64,000 nt of DNA from Desmonostoc vinosum HA7617-LM4 (GTDB lineage: Bacteria; Cyanobacteriota; Cyanobacteriia; Cyanobacteriales; Nostocaceae), in assembly GCA_019359515.1 (NCBI GenBank), contig JAHHHC010000026.1:1-64000 (forward strand), read 5' to 3'. A model generated the notes under the pieces. That model saw only the letters and a list, made by a program, of their open reading frames with translations. It was not told the origin of the DNA and searched no databases. Below, piece after piece: positions 46,274 through 56,357 of this stretch (position 1 is its first letter; each line of letters opens with the position of its first letter). A program made the position numbers and the translations under genes.

Positions 46274-48493
46274 ATGAATATGGCTAATAGCAGTGCAAGC
46301 ACCGCAGCACTACGCTTGAGTGAAAAATTACCTTTTGTACTCAAGCGGTTGGCAGATTTGGCTTATAACTATTGGTGGAGTTGGAGTGGCGATCGCATCG
46401 CGTTATTTCAAACTATCGATCCCCAAGAATGGGAACGCTGTGGACATAACGCCGTAGCAATTTTAGAGTCGGCAAGCTATGAACGTCTGACGCAGCTAGC
46501 AGAAGATCCATCTTACCTCAAGCAGATTTCCGCCTTAACGCGTGAGTTTGACGAATACATGGCACAGCAAGATACTTGGGTAAGTCGAGTTGCACCGCAA
46601 GTTTCGCGTGATCGTCCCATCGCCTACTTTTGTGCTGAATTTGGTATCCATGAATCCCTACCCGTTTACTCTGGCGGCTTGGGGATATTGGCGGGGGATC
46701 ACTTAAAATCATCATCAGATTTAGGTGTACCCTTAGTAGGAATTGGCTTGCTGTATCGCCAAGGCTACTTTCGTCAGCGCCTAAACCGTCATGGATGGCA
46801 AGAAGATTACTATATAGATAATATCTTCCATCGGATGCCCATAGAGTTGATCAAAAATCAACAAGGGGAACCGTTAACCATTCAGTTAGACATTCGCCAT
46901 CGCCGGGTAAAAGTGCAAATTTGGCGAGTGCAAGTAGGACGGGTGAGTTTATATTTATTAGATAGCGATCGCAACGACAACGATCCCATCGACCGCTGGT
47001 TAACTGGACACCTATACGGTGGCAATCAAGAAACCCGCATTGCCCAAGAAGTCGTCTTAGGAATTGGTGGTGTACGCGCACTGCAAGCTTTGGGAATTCA
47101 ACCTGCTGTTTATCACCTCAACGAAGGCCACGCCGCATTCTGTACCTTGGAAATTGCCCGCCTAGAAATGGAACGTAGCGGTAAATCCTTCTATGATGTT
47201 GAAGCCACGGTGCGGAATAGTTGCGTCTTTACCACCCATACCCCAGTTCCCGCCGGTCACGATGTCTTTTCACCTGATTTAATTGACTCGTATTTTGCTC
47301 AATACTGGCAGCAATTGCGACTTTCCCGCGAACAATTTTTAGCATTGGGTGCAAGGCGATTAGGCGATCCTTGGGAACCCTTTGGGATGACGGTTTTAGC
47401 ATTGCGGATGTCTCGGGCTTGCAATGGTGTCAGCGAATTACACGGTCAAGTCTCTCGCAAAATGTGGACAGTTCTCTATCCCCAACGCACAGAAGACAAA
47501 GTACCAATCGGGTATATCACCAATGGTGTACACGCACCAACTTGGACTGCACCTTTGTTGGCTGACTTATATAGTCAGTATTTAGCAGAAGATTGGAAAA
47601 CTCGTGCAGTTGATCCTAAGATGTGGGCAAAAGTGGACGAAATTCCAGATGAGGAACTGTGGTGGCGACATCAAGTACTCAAAGAACGCCTAATTGCCTA
47701 CACTCGTTATAAAGTCAAAAAATCGCGGGAGTTGCGTGGCGAAAATCATGAACTTATCCATGCGAGTGAAACTCTACTCGACCCCAACGTATTGACTATT
47801 GGATTTGCTAGGCGCTTTAGCCCTTACAAACGCGGCGATTTAATTTTACGCGATGCTGAACGGGCGTTAAAGATTTTTGGTAATGCTTCACGGCCAGTAC
47901 AGATTATCTTTGCAGGTAAAGCCCACCCAGCCGATGAAGAAGGTAAGCGAATTATTCAACGCTTGATGGAATGGTGCCATAATTCAGGCATTATCAACCG
48001 AGTCGCTTTTATTGAAGACTACGATATTTACACTGGTCAAAAATTGGTGCAAGGTGTAGATGTTTGGTTAAATAATCCCCGGCGTCCTTTGGAGGCGTCT
48101 GGTACGAGTGGACAAAAAGTTTGCTTTAACGGCGGTATTAATTGCAGCGTCCTGGATGGCTGGTGGTGCGAAGGCTATAAAGCTGATGCCAACGGCAAGG
48201 GAATTAATGGGTGGGCCATTGGTGAAGATGCAAATACTAGTGACCAAGAATTACAAGACCGGATTGACTCGCGATCGCTTTACCAACTCTTGGAGGAGGA
48301 AATTGTTCCTCTATACTACGACCAAGATGCTCAAGGTGTACCCCACCGTTGGGTGAAAATGATGAAAGAGTCGATTAAAACAAATGCACCCCTGTTCAAC
48401 ACAGATAGGATGATTGCCGACTATGTTTCACAGGTGTATGTCCCAGAGATTGCTAGCCGTGTGGAACCGATTTTAGCTAAGGTTCTGCTTTAA
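46274..48493 (+). CDS. glgP: Alpha-glucan (glycogen) phosphorylase
   Basis: 739 aa. PLP-dependent phosphorolysis of alpha-1,4-glucan to glucose-1-phosphate. Belongs to the shorter cyanobacterial branch (TIGR02094-like): YFCAEFGIHESLPVYSGGLG, HLNEGHAAFC, GFARRFSPYKRGDL and, near the PLP site, EASGTSGQKVCFNGG. The ATG at 46274 or the one at 46280 (MANSSAS) may start it. GC-rich repeats end only about 20-50 bp upstream. Confidence 0.95.
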   Translation: MNMANSSASTAALRLSEKLPFVLKRLADLAYNYWWSWSGDRIALFQTIDPQEWERCGHNAVAILESASYERLTQLAEDPSYLKQISALTREFDEYMAQQDTWVSRVAPQVSRDRPIAYFCAEFGIHESLPVYSGGLGILAGDHLKSSSDLGVPLVGIGLLYRQGYFRQRLNRHGWQEDYYIDNIFHRMPIELIKNQQGEPLTIQLDIRHRRVKVQIWRVQVGRVSLYLLDSDRNDNDPIDRWLTGHLYGGNQETRIAQEVVLGIGGVRALQALGIQPAVYHLNEGHAAFCTLEIARLEMERSGKSFYDVEATVRNSCVFTTHTPVPAGHDVFSPDLIDSYFAQYWQQLRLSREQFLALGARRLGDPWEPFGMTVLALRMSRACNGVSELHGQVSRKMWTVLYPQRTEDKVPIGYITNGVHAPTWTAPLLADLYSQYLAEDWKTRAVDPKMWAKVDEIPDEELWWRHQVLKERLIAYTRYKVKKSRELRGENHELIHASETLLDPNVLTIGFARRFSPYKRGDLILRDAERALKIFGNASRPVQIIFAGKAHPADEEGKRIIQRLMEWCHNSGIINRVAFIEDYDIYTGQKLVQGVDVWLNNPRRPLEASGTSGQKVCFNGGINCSVLDGWWCEGYKADANGKGINGWAIGEDANTSDQELQDRIDSRSLYQLLEEEIVPLYYDQDAQGVPHRWVKMMKESIKTNAPLFNTDRMIADYVSQVYVPEIASRVEPILAKVLL

Positions 48494-48512
48494 CAATTAG
48501 AGAATGGGGAAT

Positions 48513-48622
48513 CTGACAGGTGTAGGTTTTTAATATTTGGCGTTTTGATTGACGCAAAGAAAGATTTCGGAACGGAAAAATAGGCTTTTTCGGATTGAAT
48601 GCGAAAAACCTACACTTGTGAG
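48513..48622. mobile_element. MITE-like element, complete copy
   Basis: 110 bp with 19-bp terminal inverted repeats: CTGACAGGTGTAGGTTTTT and, on the other strand, CTCACAAGTGTAGGTTTTT (two mismatches). The interior contains AAGATTTCGGAACGGAAAAA and no coding capacity. Relatives at 34342-34534 (interrupted) and 40434-40476 (half). The mobilising transposase is unknown. Confidence 0.8.
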
Positions 48623-49043
48623 GAATGGGGAATTTTCCTATTCCCTATTTTTTATCCGTATTTTCCTGTAATTAATGTAGTTCAATGATTTGCAAATAAT
48701 TGTAAGATGCGATCGCAATATCAACTAAAAAAACTTGAGCAGCAAATTTTTTTAGCTGATACCCATTGGTGACAAGCTTAAGATGACGATTTAGATCATT
48801 GTACAGTTGCTCAAAAGGTTACTAAATCAAAGTTTCAGTTGTTTCCTCTAAGTTTTATCCAGAATCAAAAATAGTTCCTATTCTGCATACTTTTATTTTG
48901 TTGATAAAAGAAAAATAATTTTAAGCAATTAAATTCCCTTGAACTGTTATACTCTGAAAGCAGGTAATTAAATTGTCATTCTTAGGTAAATAGTAAATAA
49001 AAATATAGTATTTACCCAAGTCATGCATTAAATGTGAAAAATC
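48623..49043. other. Intergenic region, about 420 bp
   Basis: AT-rich, without repeat arrays or genes recognised. It should carry the promoter of the 98-aa gene at 49044. Confidence 0.45.
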
Positions 49044-49340
49044 ATGAGTAATACTTCAAATTTAATTCTAGATTTTGAAAAATTATTTAGAGAAAAATTA
49101 AAACTAAATAATTGCAGATTCCGAAAGAAAAAACAAGAGAATAATTATGAAATTACTACTCCTAGCAAAGACGTTTTTTTGATGTGTATAGGTGAATTTC
49201 CCGAAATTAAATTAATATATCAGCCAGTAGGGATACGCACAAAGCAAACTATAGTTTATGAACGGGCTATCCGTTCGCACATAGATTTTTGTTTGAGTAA
49301 TATTCAGGAAAGCAACACAACTGCTGTTGAACAAAATTAA
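49044..49340 (+). CDS. Hypothetical protein, 98 aa
   Basis: Begins MSNTSNLILDFEKLFREKL and contains a basic stretch (RKKKQENN). Mixed alpha/beta prediction; no signal peptide or membrane helix. No recognised family. Codon use is AT-rich, like the surrounding DNA. No strong ribosome site is seen, so expression is uncertain. Confidence 0.5.
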   Translation: MSNTSNLILDFEKLFREKLKLNNCRFRKKKQENNYEITTPSKDVFLMCIGEFPEIKLIYQPVGIRTKQTIVYERAIRSHIDFCLSNIQESNTTAVEQN

Positions 49341-49407
49341 TACTCGGTTCATCTAGAAACGAGCATTAATTTTAAGTGAGTGAAGGCAATAAAAAGCCTA
49401 CATTAAT

Positions 49408-49587
49408 TTACAAAATGCCCCAGAAATGCAGGAAACCTTGTCCTGAAAGAACTTCAATTAAAACGACAGATAAAAAACCTATCATTGCAAAGCGACCGTT
49501 CCAATTTTCACTTTGAGGAGTGAACCGGGGACGCAAAGCATTGCGAGCATCTAGAACAGGAGGTGTAGGGTTGTTGAAACCTGTCAT
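49408..49587 (-). CDS. High-light-inducible protein (Hlip)
   Basis: 59 aa from the ATG at 49587, preceded by CTGGAG. One transmembrane chlorophyll-binding helix with the motif ENWNGRFAMIGFL (ExxNGRxAMIG). A longer frame upstream adds non-conserved residues and is rejected. Hlips bind chlorophyll and carotenoid to protect or assemble photosystem II. Confidence 0.93.
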   Translation of the reverse strand: MTGFNNPTPPVLDARNALRPRFTPQSENWNGRFAMIGFLSVVLIEVLSGQGFLHFWGIL

Positions 49588-49776
49588 GAGTAAAACTCCA
49601 GATATTGTGTTGTCACAGTTACAGAATGTAAAGTAATGTAACAGATATTTACGAAAATGTAACTTGAACTTAAGTGGCAATTTTTCAATTAAGGCTGGGG
49701 TGTAAAAAGAGTATGCTGTCCGCCGCAGGGGCACATCATTAGTAGGCTGATAATTTTGGTGAAGTTGAGCAAAGCT

Positions 49777-49986
49777 TTAGCTAACTAATTCAACTAAAGC
49801 GTCGCCTTGAAACCTGACTATACACGAGACTGAGCAGCCACGGTAATATTCAGTTGTAAATACTGAAAGCGTGATACTGGTCTGACCAGGATCTAAAATT
49901 TGTTTCACTTTGCAGATTTGCCTTTTGTTTTTGCAGTAGGCAACGATGCGATCGCCGGCTTTGATATCCAACGCTTTAATTTTCAA
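49777..49986 (-). CDS. Small conserved-type protein of unknown function, 69 aa
   Basis: Starts with TTG 3-4 nt after AAGGAGAA. Beta-rich, with a KIKALDIKAGDRIVAYCKNK opening that resembles a small barrel fold, and three Cys. I do not recognise a family. Transcribed in the same direction as the Hlip gene but separated by 189 bp. Confidence 0.6.
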   Translation of the reverse strand: MKIKALDIKAGDRIVAYCKNKRQICKVKQILDPGQTSITLSVFTTEYYRGCSVSCIVRFQGDALVELVS

Positions 49987-50367
49987 TTTCTCCTTAACCT
50001 CATCAATAAATTGGCTGAGCCAAACGTTCTAGCTTTAATGTAGTTCAGATCGTGTTAGCCACTCAACTTAATGACGCCTTGACTCAATAAATATTCTAGA
50101 TTTTGACATTCTCCCCACGGCTGAAGCTACGAGGATTCACAGCGACCCTGAGACTCCGTAGTCTCCCTCTACTGTGCTACTTAGGAGGCTGCCATAAGCC
50201 CCGACTACGGGGAATTCCATACCTGCTGATGAGTGAGAAAAGGTAGGAAACCCTACCTTAAACCCAAAAAAAGCATTTTGTAACCAAATACCGAATCAAA
50301 TATCGCACAAGATTTTGACGCATTTATTACAAAAGTATGACGAAGTTGTGACAAAATGCTACACCTT
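49987..50367. other. Intergenic region with IS605-like end remnant
   Basis: About 50100-50215 holds TTTTGACATTCTCCCCACGG..., then hairpins GAGACTCCGTAGTCTC and CCCCGACTACGGGG, like the palindromic ends of IS200/IS605 elements, but no tnpA or tnpB. At 50241-50258 a 7-bp stem (AGGTAGG/CCTACCT) with a weak T-run on the minus strand may end the protease gene. Confidence 0.45.
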
Positions 50368-51564
50368 TCAATTAGTGGTTGACTTCGCTATAATACCCAG
50401 CTGCAACCCTGGCGGATAACTACCCTCCTCTTTGATGCGCTTAATTTCAGCATCTGTGATTCGTAAACTTAATGTTTGTGCCAACACTTTAACAATATCT
50501 CCCCGGTCAATTACACCCGCCACAGCACTAGCAGGCGAAAGCACTGTAATTCGAGGTAATTGCTCATTGTCTAGTTTATTAATTACCTCTGCCAAAGAAG
50601 TTGATTCAGCGACAGTGGGTATTTCTGTTAAAGGATGCACAATACTGTGTAGAGTTTGGATTTCCCATTGACTCCTTTCAATTGAGCGTAAATCATCAAT
50701 AGAAACCATACCCCGGTAACGACCATCGGAGGCAGCAAAATATACTTGTGAAGGGTTAGCTTCTAAGAGATATAAATCGGCAAAAGCACGCAAAGTTTGG
50801 TCAGCATCAACTACCCGAAAGTCACGAGTCATCGCATTGGTGGCTAATAATTTGAGCAGACTTTCTTGTAATGTGGTAATCCGGTCATAGCTATTAGCGT
50901 TACGGACACCAAACCAACCCAACAACGCAATCCATAAACCAATAACTAACTCTCTGGTTAAAAAATCTACAACAAACCCTAGAGCGATCGCACCATAGCC
51001 TAAAATTTGTCCAGCCCTTGCAGCCCAATGTACAGCTTGAAAGCGATCGCCTGTTACTTGCCATAGTGCCGCTTTTAACACTTGTCCGCCATCTAGAGGT
51101 AAGCCGGGAATTAAGTTAAATAGAGCCACCACTAAGTTAATCCGCGCCAAATCCCCAACCATGACACTGATTGGACTAGTATCAGGTAAAACATATACTC
51201 CCAGACGCAGCACACAAAATAGTCCAATACTTACCAAAGGCCCAGCGATTGCTACTTGAAACGCTTTGCCTGGAGTTTTCGATTCTTCTTCGATTGCCGC
51301 AATACCACCAAACAAAAACAGCGTAATCGAGTTAACTTTAATACCTTGCGATCGAGCTACCAAACTGTGACCTAACTCGTGCAATAACACTGAACCAAAA
51401 AGCAACAGCGCCATCACAATACCAGCGCTCCAAGCAATAACAGTCCCCCATTCCTGGTAAGCTACCCCAAAGTTGAGGGTTGCCAGCCCTAAAATCACAA
51501 ACCACAACGGGTCTAAAAACAAGGGAATGCCAAATAAAGACCCTATTTTCCAATTTGTTTGCAT
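50368..51564 (-). CDS. Site-2 protease (M50) with CBS domain pair
   Basis: 398 aa. Intramembrane zinc metalloprotease. HELGH (62-66) and the second motif NLIPGLPLDGGQVL (about 148-161, Asp as third ligand) lie in membrane helices. A cytoplasmic CBS pair (about 238-375) is likely to sense adenylate or redox ligands. This is the common cyanobacterial Rip1/SpoIVFB-type layout, acting on anti-sigma factors or membrane peptides. Substrate unknown. Confidence 0.94.
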   Translation of the reverse strand: MQTNWKIGSLFGIPLFLDPLWFVILGLATLNFGVAYQEWGTVIAWSAGIVMALLLFGSVLLHELGHSLVARSQGIKVNSITLFLFGGIAAIEEESKTPGKAFQVAIAGPLVSIGLFCVLRLGVYVLPDTSPISVMVGDLARINLVVALFNLIPGLPLDGGQVLKAALWQVTGDRFQAVHWAARAGQILGYGAIALGFVVDFLTRELVIGLWIALLGWFGVRNANSYDRITTLQESLLKLLATNAMTRDFRVVDADQTLRAFADLYLLEANPSQVYFAASDGRYRGMVSIDDLRSIERSQWEIQTLHSIVHPLTEIPTVAESTSLAEVINKLDNEQLPRITVLSPASAVAGVIDRGDIVKVLAQTLSLRITDAEIKRIKEEGSYPPGLQLGIIAKSTTN

Positions 51565-51746
51565 TACATTGTCCTAAAATTAGCTATTGCCAGCAGCATC
51601 TACACTACATCTGGCTGATAAATATAAATTTATATGCACATACATTTGACGCATCAATTACAAACGCCGAGGTGCGAAATCCCTAATTTAATAGAATAGA
51701 CAATTACTGCTAGTGAGCAAAAGTGCATGTAGGGGGAATTGGGAAT

Positions 51747-51852
51747 CAAGAGGACGCGGGGACGCGGTGAATGTAAATGAAAATTTCTCCGCGTCCCCGC
51801 GTCTCACTCTCTCCGCGTCTTCCCCCTCATCCCCCTCATCCCCCTCATCCTG
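51747..51852. repeat. GC-rich octamer/nonamer arrays
   Basis: GGACGCGGGGACGCGG (51752-51767), the reverse-complement CCGCGTCCCCGCGTC (51788-51803) and three CCCCTCATC nonamers. The array ends 8 nt before the psaK stop codon, inside its 3' flank. Confidence 0.8.
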
Positions 51853-51859
51853 ATCAGTT

Positions 51860-52114
51860 CTACAGGCGACCGATGTTAGTTAGCCCTAAAACAATGCCAA
51901 TACCGATAACATGACCTAAAGCCATTGCACCAATGAATGTAGGAATGCTGACGGGTAGTACAGGTAATTTGGGGCCAACTTGAGGTTTTTCAATTTTGGT
52001 GCTGAACAAAAGAACTACTATGCTGCTGATACTGATAATGATTGCCACTGTTGGACTCCATACAGGTGTTGGAGGAACAGATGCAGCAACTGCTAGTAAG
52101 GTAGATAACATCAA
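51860..52114 (-). CDS. psaK: Photosystem I reaction centre subunit PsaK
   Basis: 84 aa (83 if the second ATG is used). Two membrane helices: VWSPTVAIIISISSIVVLLF and the C-terminal GHVIGIGIVLGLTNIGRL, close to PsaK (GHILGVGLVLGL in canonical PsaK). The loop between is short and unusual (STKIEKPQVGPKLP), resembling PsaK2-type isoforms. Peripheral subunit of photosystem I at the antenna interface. Confidence 0.9.
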   Translation of the reverse strand: MMLSTLLAVAASVPPTPVWSPTVAIIISISSIVVLLFSTKIEKPQVGPKLPVLPVSIPTFIGAMALGHVIGIGIVLGLTNIGRL

Positions 52115-52240
52115 ACTTTTGTCTCCTAAGCGAAAAAAGAAATTTAGACCTACAAAATTATAAAATTACTAAAGGCAAACCAAACATTTTTGGCATAATT
52201 TATACTTTATTAAGTATTTGTTCCTATAGTTGAGATTTAA

Positions 52241-52891
52241 ATGCGAGTTAAGATTTGCGGTATCACTCAACCACAACAGTCAAGGGCGATCGCTTCTCTG
52301 GGTGCAACGACGCTAGGATTTATTTGTGTGCCAACTTCACCTCGCTACGTGACCATATCGCAAATTCAAGCAGCAATTGCAGTACTGCCAAACAAGATTG
52401 ACAAAATAGGTGTTTTTGCCAACACTACCATCTCTGACATCAGCCAAATAGTTCTTGCTTCTGGGTTGACTGGTGTTCAGTTACATGGAGATGAATCATT
52501 AGAATTTTGTCAGCAATTACGGCAATCTCTGCCCAACATCGAAATTATTAGAGCCTTGAGAATTCGCAATCTCGAACAACTCCATCAAGCAGCTAATTAT
52601 ACTCAACACGTAGACACATTGTTACTAGACGCCTATCATCCTCAACAACTAGGTGGCACAGGTCAAACTTTAGACTGGTCAATGTTAAAGCAATTTAATC
52701 CAAGTTTGCCTTGGCTTTTAGCTGGAGGATTAACCCCAGACAATATTTTAGAAGCTCTCAGTCAAGTTAATCCTACTGGTATCGATTTATCTAGTGGCGT
52801 AGAACATATACCAGGAGATAAGGATCTAAATAAGGTAGCTAGGTTGTTTCAGCAGTTAGGGAGTGGGGAGACGCGGGGACGCGGTGAATAA
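52241..52891 (+). CDS. trpF: Phosphoribosylanthranilate isomerase
   Basis: 216 aa TIM barrel. KICGITQ at the N-terminus holds the catalytic Cys, VQLHGDES is conserved, and LLDAY and GGLTPDN complete the phosphate site. The C-terminal 10 residues ([10 protein letters not shown]) are translated from the GGAGACGCGGGGACGCGG repeat, so the original end lies near residue 206. Third step of tryptophan synthesis. No other trp gene is in the window. Confidence 0.95.
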   Translation: MRVKICGITQPQQSRAIASLGATTLGFICVPTSPRYVTISQIQAAIAVLPNKIDKIGVFANTTISDISQIVLASGLTGVQLHGDESLEFCQQLRQSLPNIEIIRALRIRNLEQLHQAANYTQHVDTLLLDAYHPQQLGGTGQTLDWSMLKQFNPSLPWLLAGGLTPDNILEALSQVNPTGIDLSSGVEHIPGDKDLNKVARLFQQLGSGETRGRGE

Positions 52892-52945
52892 TCAATAATA
52901 AATGACAAATCCCCATTCCCCATTCCCAATTCCCCATTCCCTAAC

Positions 52946-53653
52946 CTAAAAGAACGCTGCTTGATGACGAATCAAGTTAAAAAATTCTTCGCGGGTTTTT
53001 TGTTCTTCTTGAAACACACCCAGCATGGCACTAGTAACAGTCCAAGAACCCGGCTTTTGGACGCCTCGCATCACCATGCACATATGGGCAGCTTCCATTA
53101 CTACAGCAACGCCTTGAGGTTCTAAAATGGTCTGGATTGCTTCGGCTATTTGGCGGGTTAGCCTTTCCTGTACTTGCAAGCGACGGGAATACATTTCAAC
53201 AATCCGCGCTAGCTTACTCAAGCCCACAACTTTTTGATTGGGAATGTAAGCAACATGTGCCCTACCCATAAATGGCAGCATATGATGTTCGCACAGGCTA
53301 AAGAAATTAATATCTCGGACTAACACCATCTCGTTGTGCCCTTCATCAAAGATGGCACCGTTGACGAGTTCTTCTAAAGATTGATTGTAGCCGCCGGTAA
53401 GAAACCGCATAGCCTCAGCTACTCGCTTGGGTGTTTTGAGCAGTCCTTCGCGTTCAGGATCTTCTCCTACGCCTAATATGATTGTTCTTACAGCGTCCAT
53501 CATTGCTTCCATCTGTTCCTCTTTTGGCTGAAACAGATCTGCTTGCCGTCCATCGTGGGTGTTGCGATCTGGTCTGGCACTGATGGCTTCTGACAAGTCG
53601 GGAATTAAAGGCGATTGAAAACGATTAGAACCGTTGGAACTAGCGATAGTCAT
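52946..53653 (-). CDS. folE: GTP cyclohydrolase I
   Basis: 235 aa. First enzyme of tetrahydrofolate/pterin synthesis. [18 protein letters not shown] gives the Zn-binding Cys and His; the second Cys lies in [15 protein letters not shown]. The N-terminal 50 residues are a variable, probably disordered extension. Convergent with trpF across a repeat-rich gap. Confidence 0.96.
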   Translation of the reverse strand: MTIASSNGSNRFQSPLIPDLSEAISARPDRNTHDGRQADLFQPKEEQMEAMMDAVRTIILGVGEDPEREGLLKTPKRVAEAMRFLTGGYNQSLEELVNGAIFDEGHNEMVLVRDINFFSLCEHHMLPFMGRAHVAYIPNQKVVGLSKLARIVEMYSRRLQVQERLTRQIAEAIQTILEPQGVAVVMEAAHMCMVMRGVQKPGSWTVTSAMLGVFQEEQKTREEFFNLIRHQAAFF

Positions 53654-53689
53654 GATGTCGTCTTGGTTATGATTTGGTCGAGATAATTC

Positions 53690-53895
53690 GTAATTGATAA
53701 TGACGCTCCTACGTCGCTACCGCTACGCTAACGTAACTCGTAATTGCCCCAAAGATGAATTTGGGGGCTTGAAACAAGGAAAACATTGGTTTTTTTCCGT
53801 CAATTTACTGAGGGGTTTGTATCCTAAATTGATTGTGAATTACGAACTACGAATTACAAATAAGGTAGGAGGCAGGAGGAAAGAAGAAGGATTCT
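53690..53895. repeat. Dispersed repeat mosaic
   Basis: TAATTCGTAATTGATAATGACGC and CGCTACCGCTACGCTAACG, plus ATTGTGAATTACGAACTACG later. Same family as 18001-18075. It lies between folE and the short-chain dehydrogenase gene. Confidence 0.65.
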
Positions 53896-54621
53896 TTAGA
53901 GGACGCCGCCGCTGGGCATCAGGGTCAATTCATCAATAACCGCTTCTTTAGGTAGTAGGGCGGTGTAAAGAATTGACTGAGCAACAATTTCTGGGGTTAA
54001 CATTTTTGAGCGGTCAAAGTTGGCATGGACGGTTTCTGTGTCCCAAAGTTCGGTATTGACAGCACCAGGACAAATCGCAGTCACACGAATTCCGTAGGGG
54101 CGTTCTTCTTGTGATAGGGTTTGAGAAAGAGCTATGAGACCAGCTTTGCTGACATTGTATGCCCCCCAACTATGAAAGGGTTGCTTGGCTGCAATCGAGG
54201 CAACGTTAATAATTGTGCCAATACCCCGATCGCGCATTCTTGGCAATACTCCTTTGATGCACTCAAGTACACTAGTGAGGTTTAAATTAATTACCTGTTG
54301 CCAGTCCTCTAGGGGGGTAGCACTTAAGGTAGCTGTGTAACCTATGCCAGCATTGTTAACTAAAATGTCTACATCACCCAAGTCAAGGGCGATCGCTTCT
54401 ATCTGTTTTTGCACTTGGGAAAGACTAGCTAAATCTACGGCGTAAGCTTTGGCTTGTACCCCAGCTAGCTTTGCAGCTTCTGCAACCGCCTCTAGTTTAT
54501 CCAAAGAACGGCTGACCAAGGCGACATCTACTCCCGCCTTCGCAAATGCTAAAGCCGTTGCTTTGCCAATTCCACTACTCGCCCCAGTAATTAGGGCGTG
54601 CCGTTTTCGCTCAACACTCAT
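53896..54621 (-). CDS. Short-chain dehydrogenase/reductase (FabG-like)
   Basis: 241 aa from the ATG at 54621 (GGGAG lies 9 nt upstream). Rossmann fold: TGASSGIG (12-19 area), NNAGIG, and the catalytic Ser and YNVSK. NADP(H)-dependent oxidoreductase, but substrate unknown: FabG proper and many other SDRs share these motifs. Divergent promoter side, far from accA. Confidence 0.93.
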   Translation of the reverse strand: MSVERKRHALITGASSGIGKATALAFAKAGVDVALVSRSLDKLEAVAEAAKLAGVQAKAYAVDLASLSQVQKQIEAIALDLGDVDILVNNAGIGYTATLSATPLEDWQQVINLNLTSVLECIKGVLPRMRDRGIGTIINVASIAAKQPFHSWGAYNVSKAGLIALSQTLSQEERPYGIRVTAICPGAVNTELWDTETVHANFDRSKMLTPEIVAQSILYTALLPKEAVIDELTLMPSGGVL

Positions 54622-55169
54622 GGTATCTCCCAATTTTTTGGCAGTTCCTTAAGCTTACTTCCACCCAATTATTCACACCTGTTGGTTTGGATAGATTAAA
54701 AGAATCTTAAAATCAGGTAATTTTTTTTCGACAACTGCTAAGCTTCGATGTCATAGTATGTATGCAAAGCAAGCGTTTCTCCAGCGAAAGTAAGAAAGTG
54801 GTCATCTGGGGATGTATGTTGTCTACTCAAAGTAATTACTGATGATTACTGAATATTATACAAACCACTCGATTTTCGCAGTAAAGAGTCCTTAACCAAG
54901 TTAGAAGTTGATAGGGAAATAGCCACCTTGAAGCTTGGAATTGGATATTAAAGACCGAAAAGACAGCTCAATATTTAGCAAAGCCTTTTTGCTCTGCCAG
55001 GGTTTTCAGTAGGAAATGCAATCTCCGGTATTCAATCCTCTTCACTCAAATTGAGTAGATTTGCTAAATATACAAATGCCTATGGCTGATAAGATTGTTA
55101 AAAATCTTTAAGCGCCATAGGCAATTATAGCATTGCTGTTGAGCTAATCAAGAGTATTCACTGAAAATA
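54622..55169. other. Intergenic region with a stem-loop at the accA 3' end
   Basis: An inverted pair GCCTATGGC (55078-55086) and GCCATAGGC (55114-55122) encloses a smaller AAGATT/AATCTT hairpin, 48 nt beyond the accA stop; it may shape the 3' end. The rest is AT-rich and no gene is seen. Confidence 0.45.
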
Positions 55170-56150
55170 TTAATGAGCAACTTCAGTGAAAACGCCCATT
55201 TTACGGAATTTTTCGTAACGTAGTTGACGGCGTTCTGGTACTGTTAAACGGTTGAGTTCATCCAAATTAGCCAACAGCGCTTGCTTGAGAGTGGTAGCGG
55301 TCTTGAGGGGGTCGGAGTGAGCGCCACCTATGGGTTCGGGTAAGATTTGGTCAATAATTCCCAGGTTTTTGAGGTCAGAGGAAATAATTTTTAAGGCCAC
55401 GGCTGCTTGGGGGGCTTTGCTGGCATCTTTCCATAAGATAGCGGCACAGCCTTCGGGGCTAATAACAGTGTAAATGGCGTGTTCAAACATCAAGATGCGA
55501 TCGCCAACACCAATACCAAGTGCGCCGCCAGAACTGGCTTCACCGATGACCGTACAAATAATTGGTACATCAAGACAGAACATTTCTCGGAGATTATAAG
55601 CGATCGCTTCGCCTGCACCTTGGTTTTCGGCTGCCACTGTCGCCAAAGCGCCTGGTGTATCGATAAAAGTTAAAATCGGCATGGAAAATCTATTAGCGTG
55701 TTCCATCAACCGCATTGCTTTACGATAACCACCAGGAGCAGCCATACCGAAGTTCCGGGCAATATTGTCCTTGGTATCACGTCCTTTTTGCTGGCCTAAC
55801 ATGACGACTGGTTGACCGCCTAGACGACCGACACCACCAATTAAAGCAGGATCATCAGTTCCACTGCGATCGCCATGCAACTCCATCCATTCATCACTGA
55901 TAGACTGGATGTAATCAAGAGTACTAGGACGGCGGGGATGTCGAGCAACTTGCAGTCGCTGAGCCGGTGATAAACTACTGAAAATTTCCTCACGCAGTTG
56001 CATGGCACGCGTTTCGAGTTGATGAATTTGACCAGAAACATCGACGCCATTCTCTTCCGCAAGTTGCCGAATCTGTTCAATTCGAGTTGCAAGTTCTGCT
56101 AGAGGTTTTTCAAAATCCAACAGTAGCGGTTTACGCTCGGTAGTTGCCAT
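55170..56150 (-). CDS. accA: Acetyl-CoA carboxylase carboxyltransferase alpha subunit
   Basis: 326 aa. Crotonase-fold carboxyltransferase subunit making malonyl-Co[19 protein letters not shown], the oxyanion-hole glycines in [15 protein letters not shown] and the [19 protein letters not shown] stretch identify it. Downstream of aar on the same strand, 208 bp after it; accA commonly accompanies ado and aar in cyanobacteria. Confidence 0.97.
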   Translation of the reverse strand: MATTERKPLLLDFEKPLAELATRIEQIRQLAEENGVDVSGQIHQLETRAMQLREEIFSSLSPAQRLQVARHPRRPSTLDYIQSISDEWMELHGDRSGTDDPALIGGVGRLGGQPVVMLGQQKGRDTKDNIARNFGMAAPGGYRKAMRLMEHANRFSMPILTFIDTPGALATVAAENQGAGEAIAYNLREMFCLDVPIICTVIGEASSGGALGIGVGDRILMFEHAIYTVISPEGCAAILWKDASKAPQAAVALKIISSDLKNLGIIDQILPEPIGGAHSDPLKTATTLKQALLANLDELNRLTVPERRQLRYEKFRKMGVFTEVAH

Positions 56151-56357
56151 CGTAGGGGTTATGAATTATGAGTTATAAGTTATCTGTCCTTTGTTCAGTT
56201 GTCCTTTGTCAGTTGTCCTCTGTTACAAAGTTCTGTTCGTCGGAGACGTTGCCGTAGGCATCGCTGGAAGCCAGCGCCCAGACTTTGCGCTTTGTCTTTT
56301 GCTTTTTGCCCTTTGCAAATCACAATTGACCAATGACTAATGACCAAGGACTAATGA

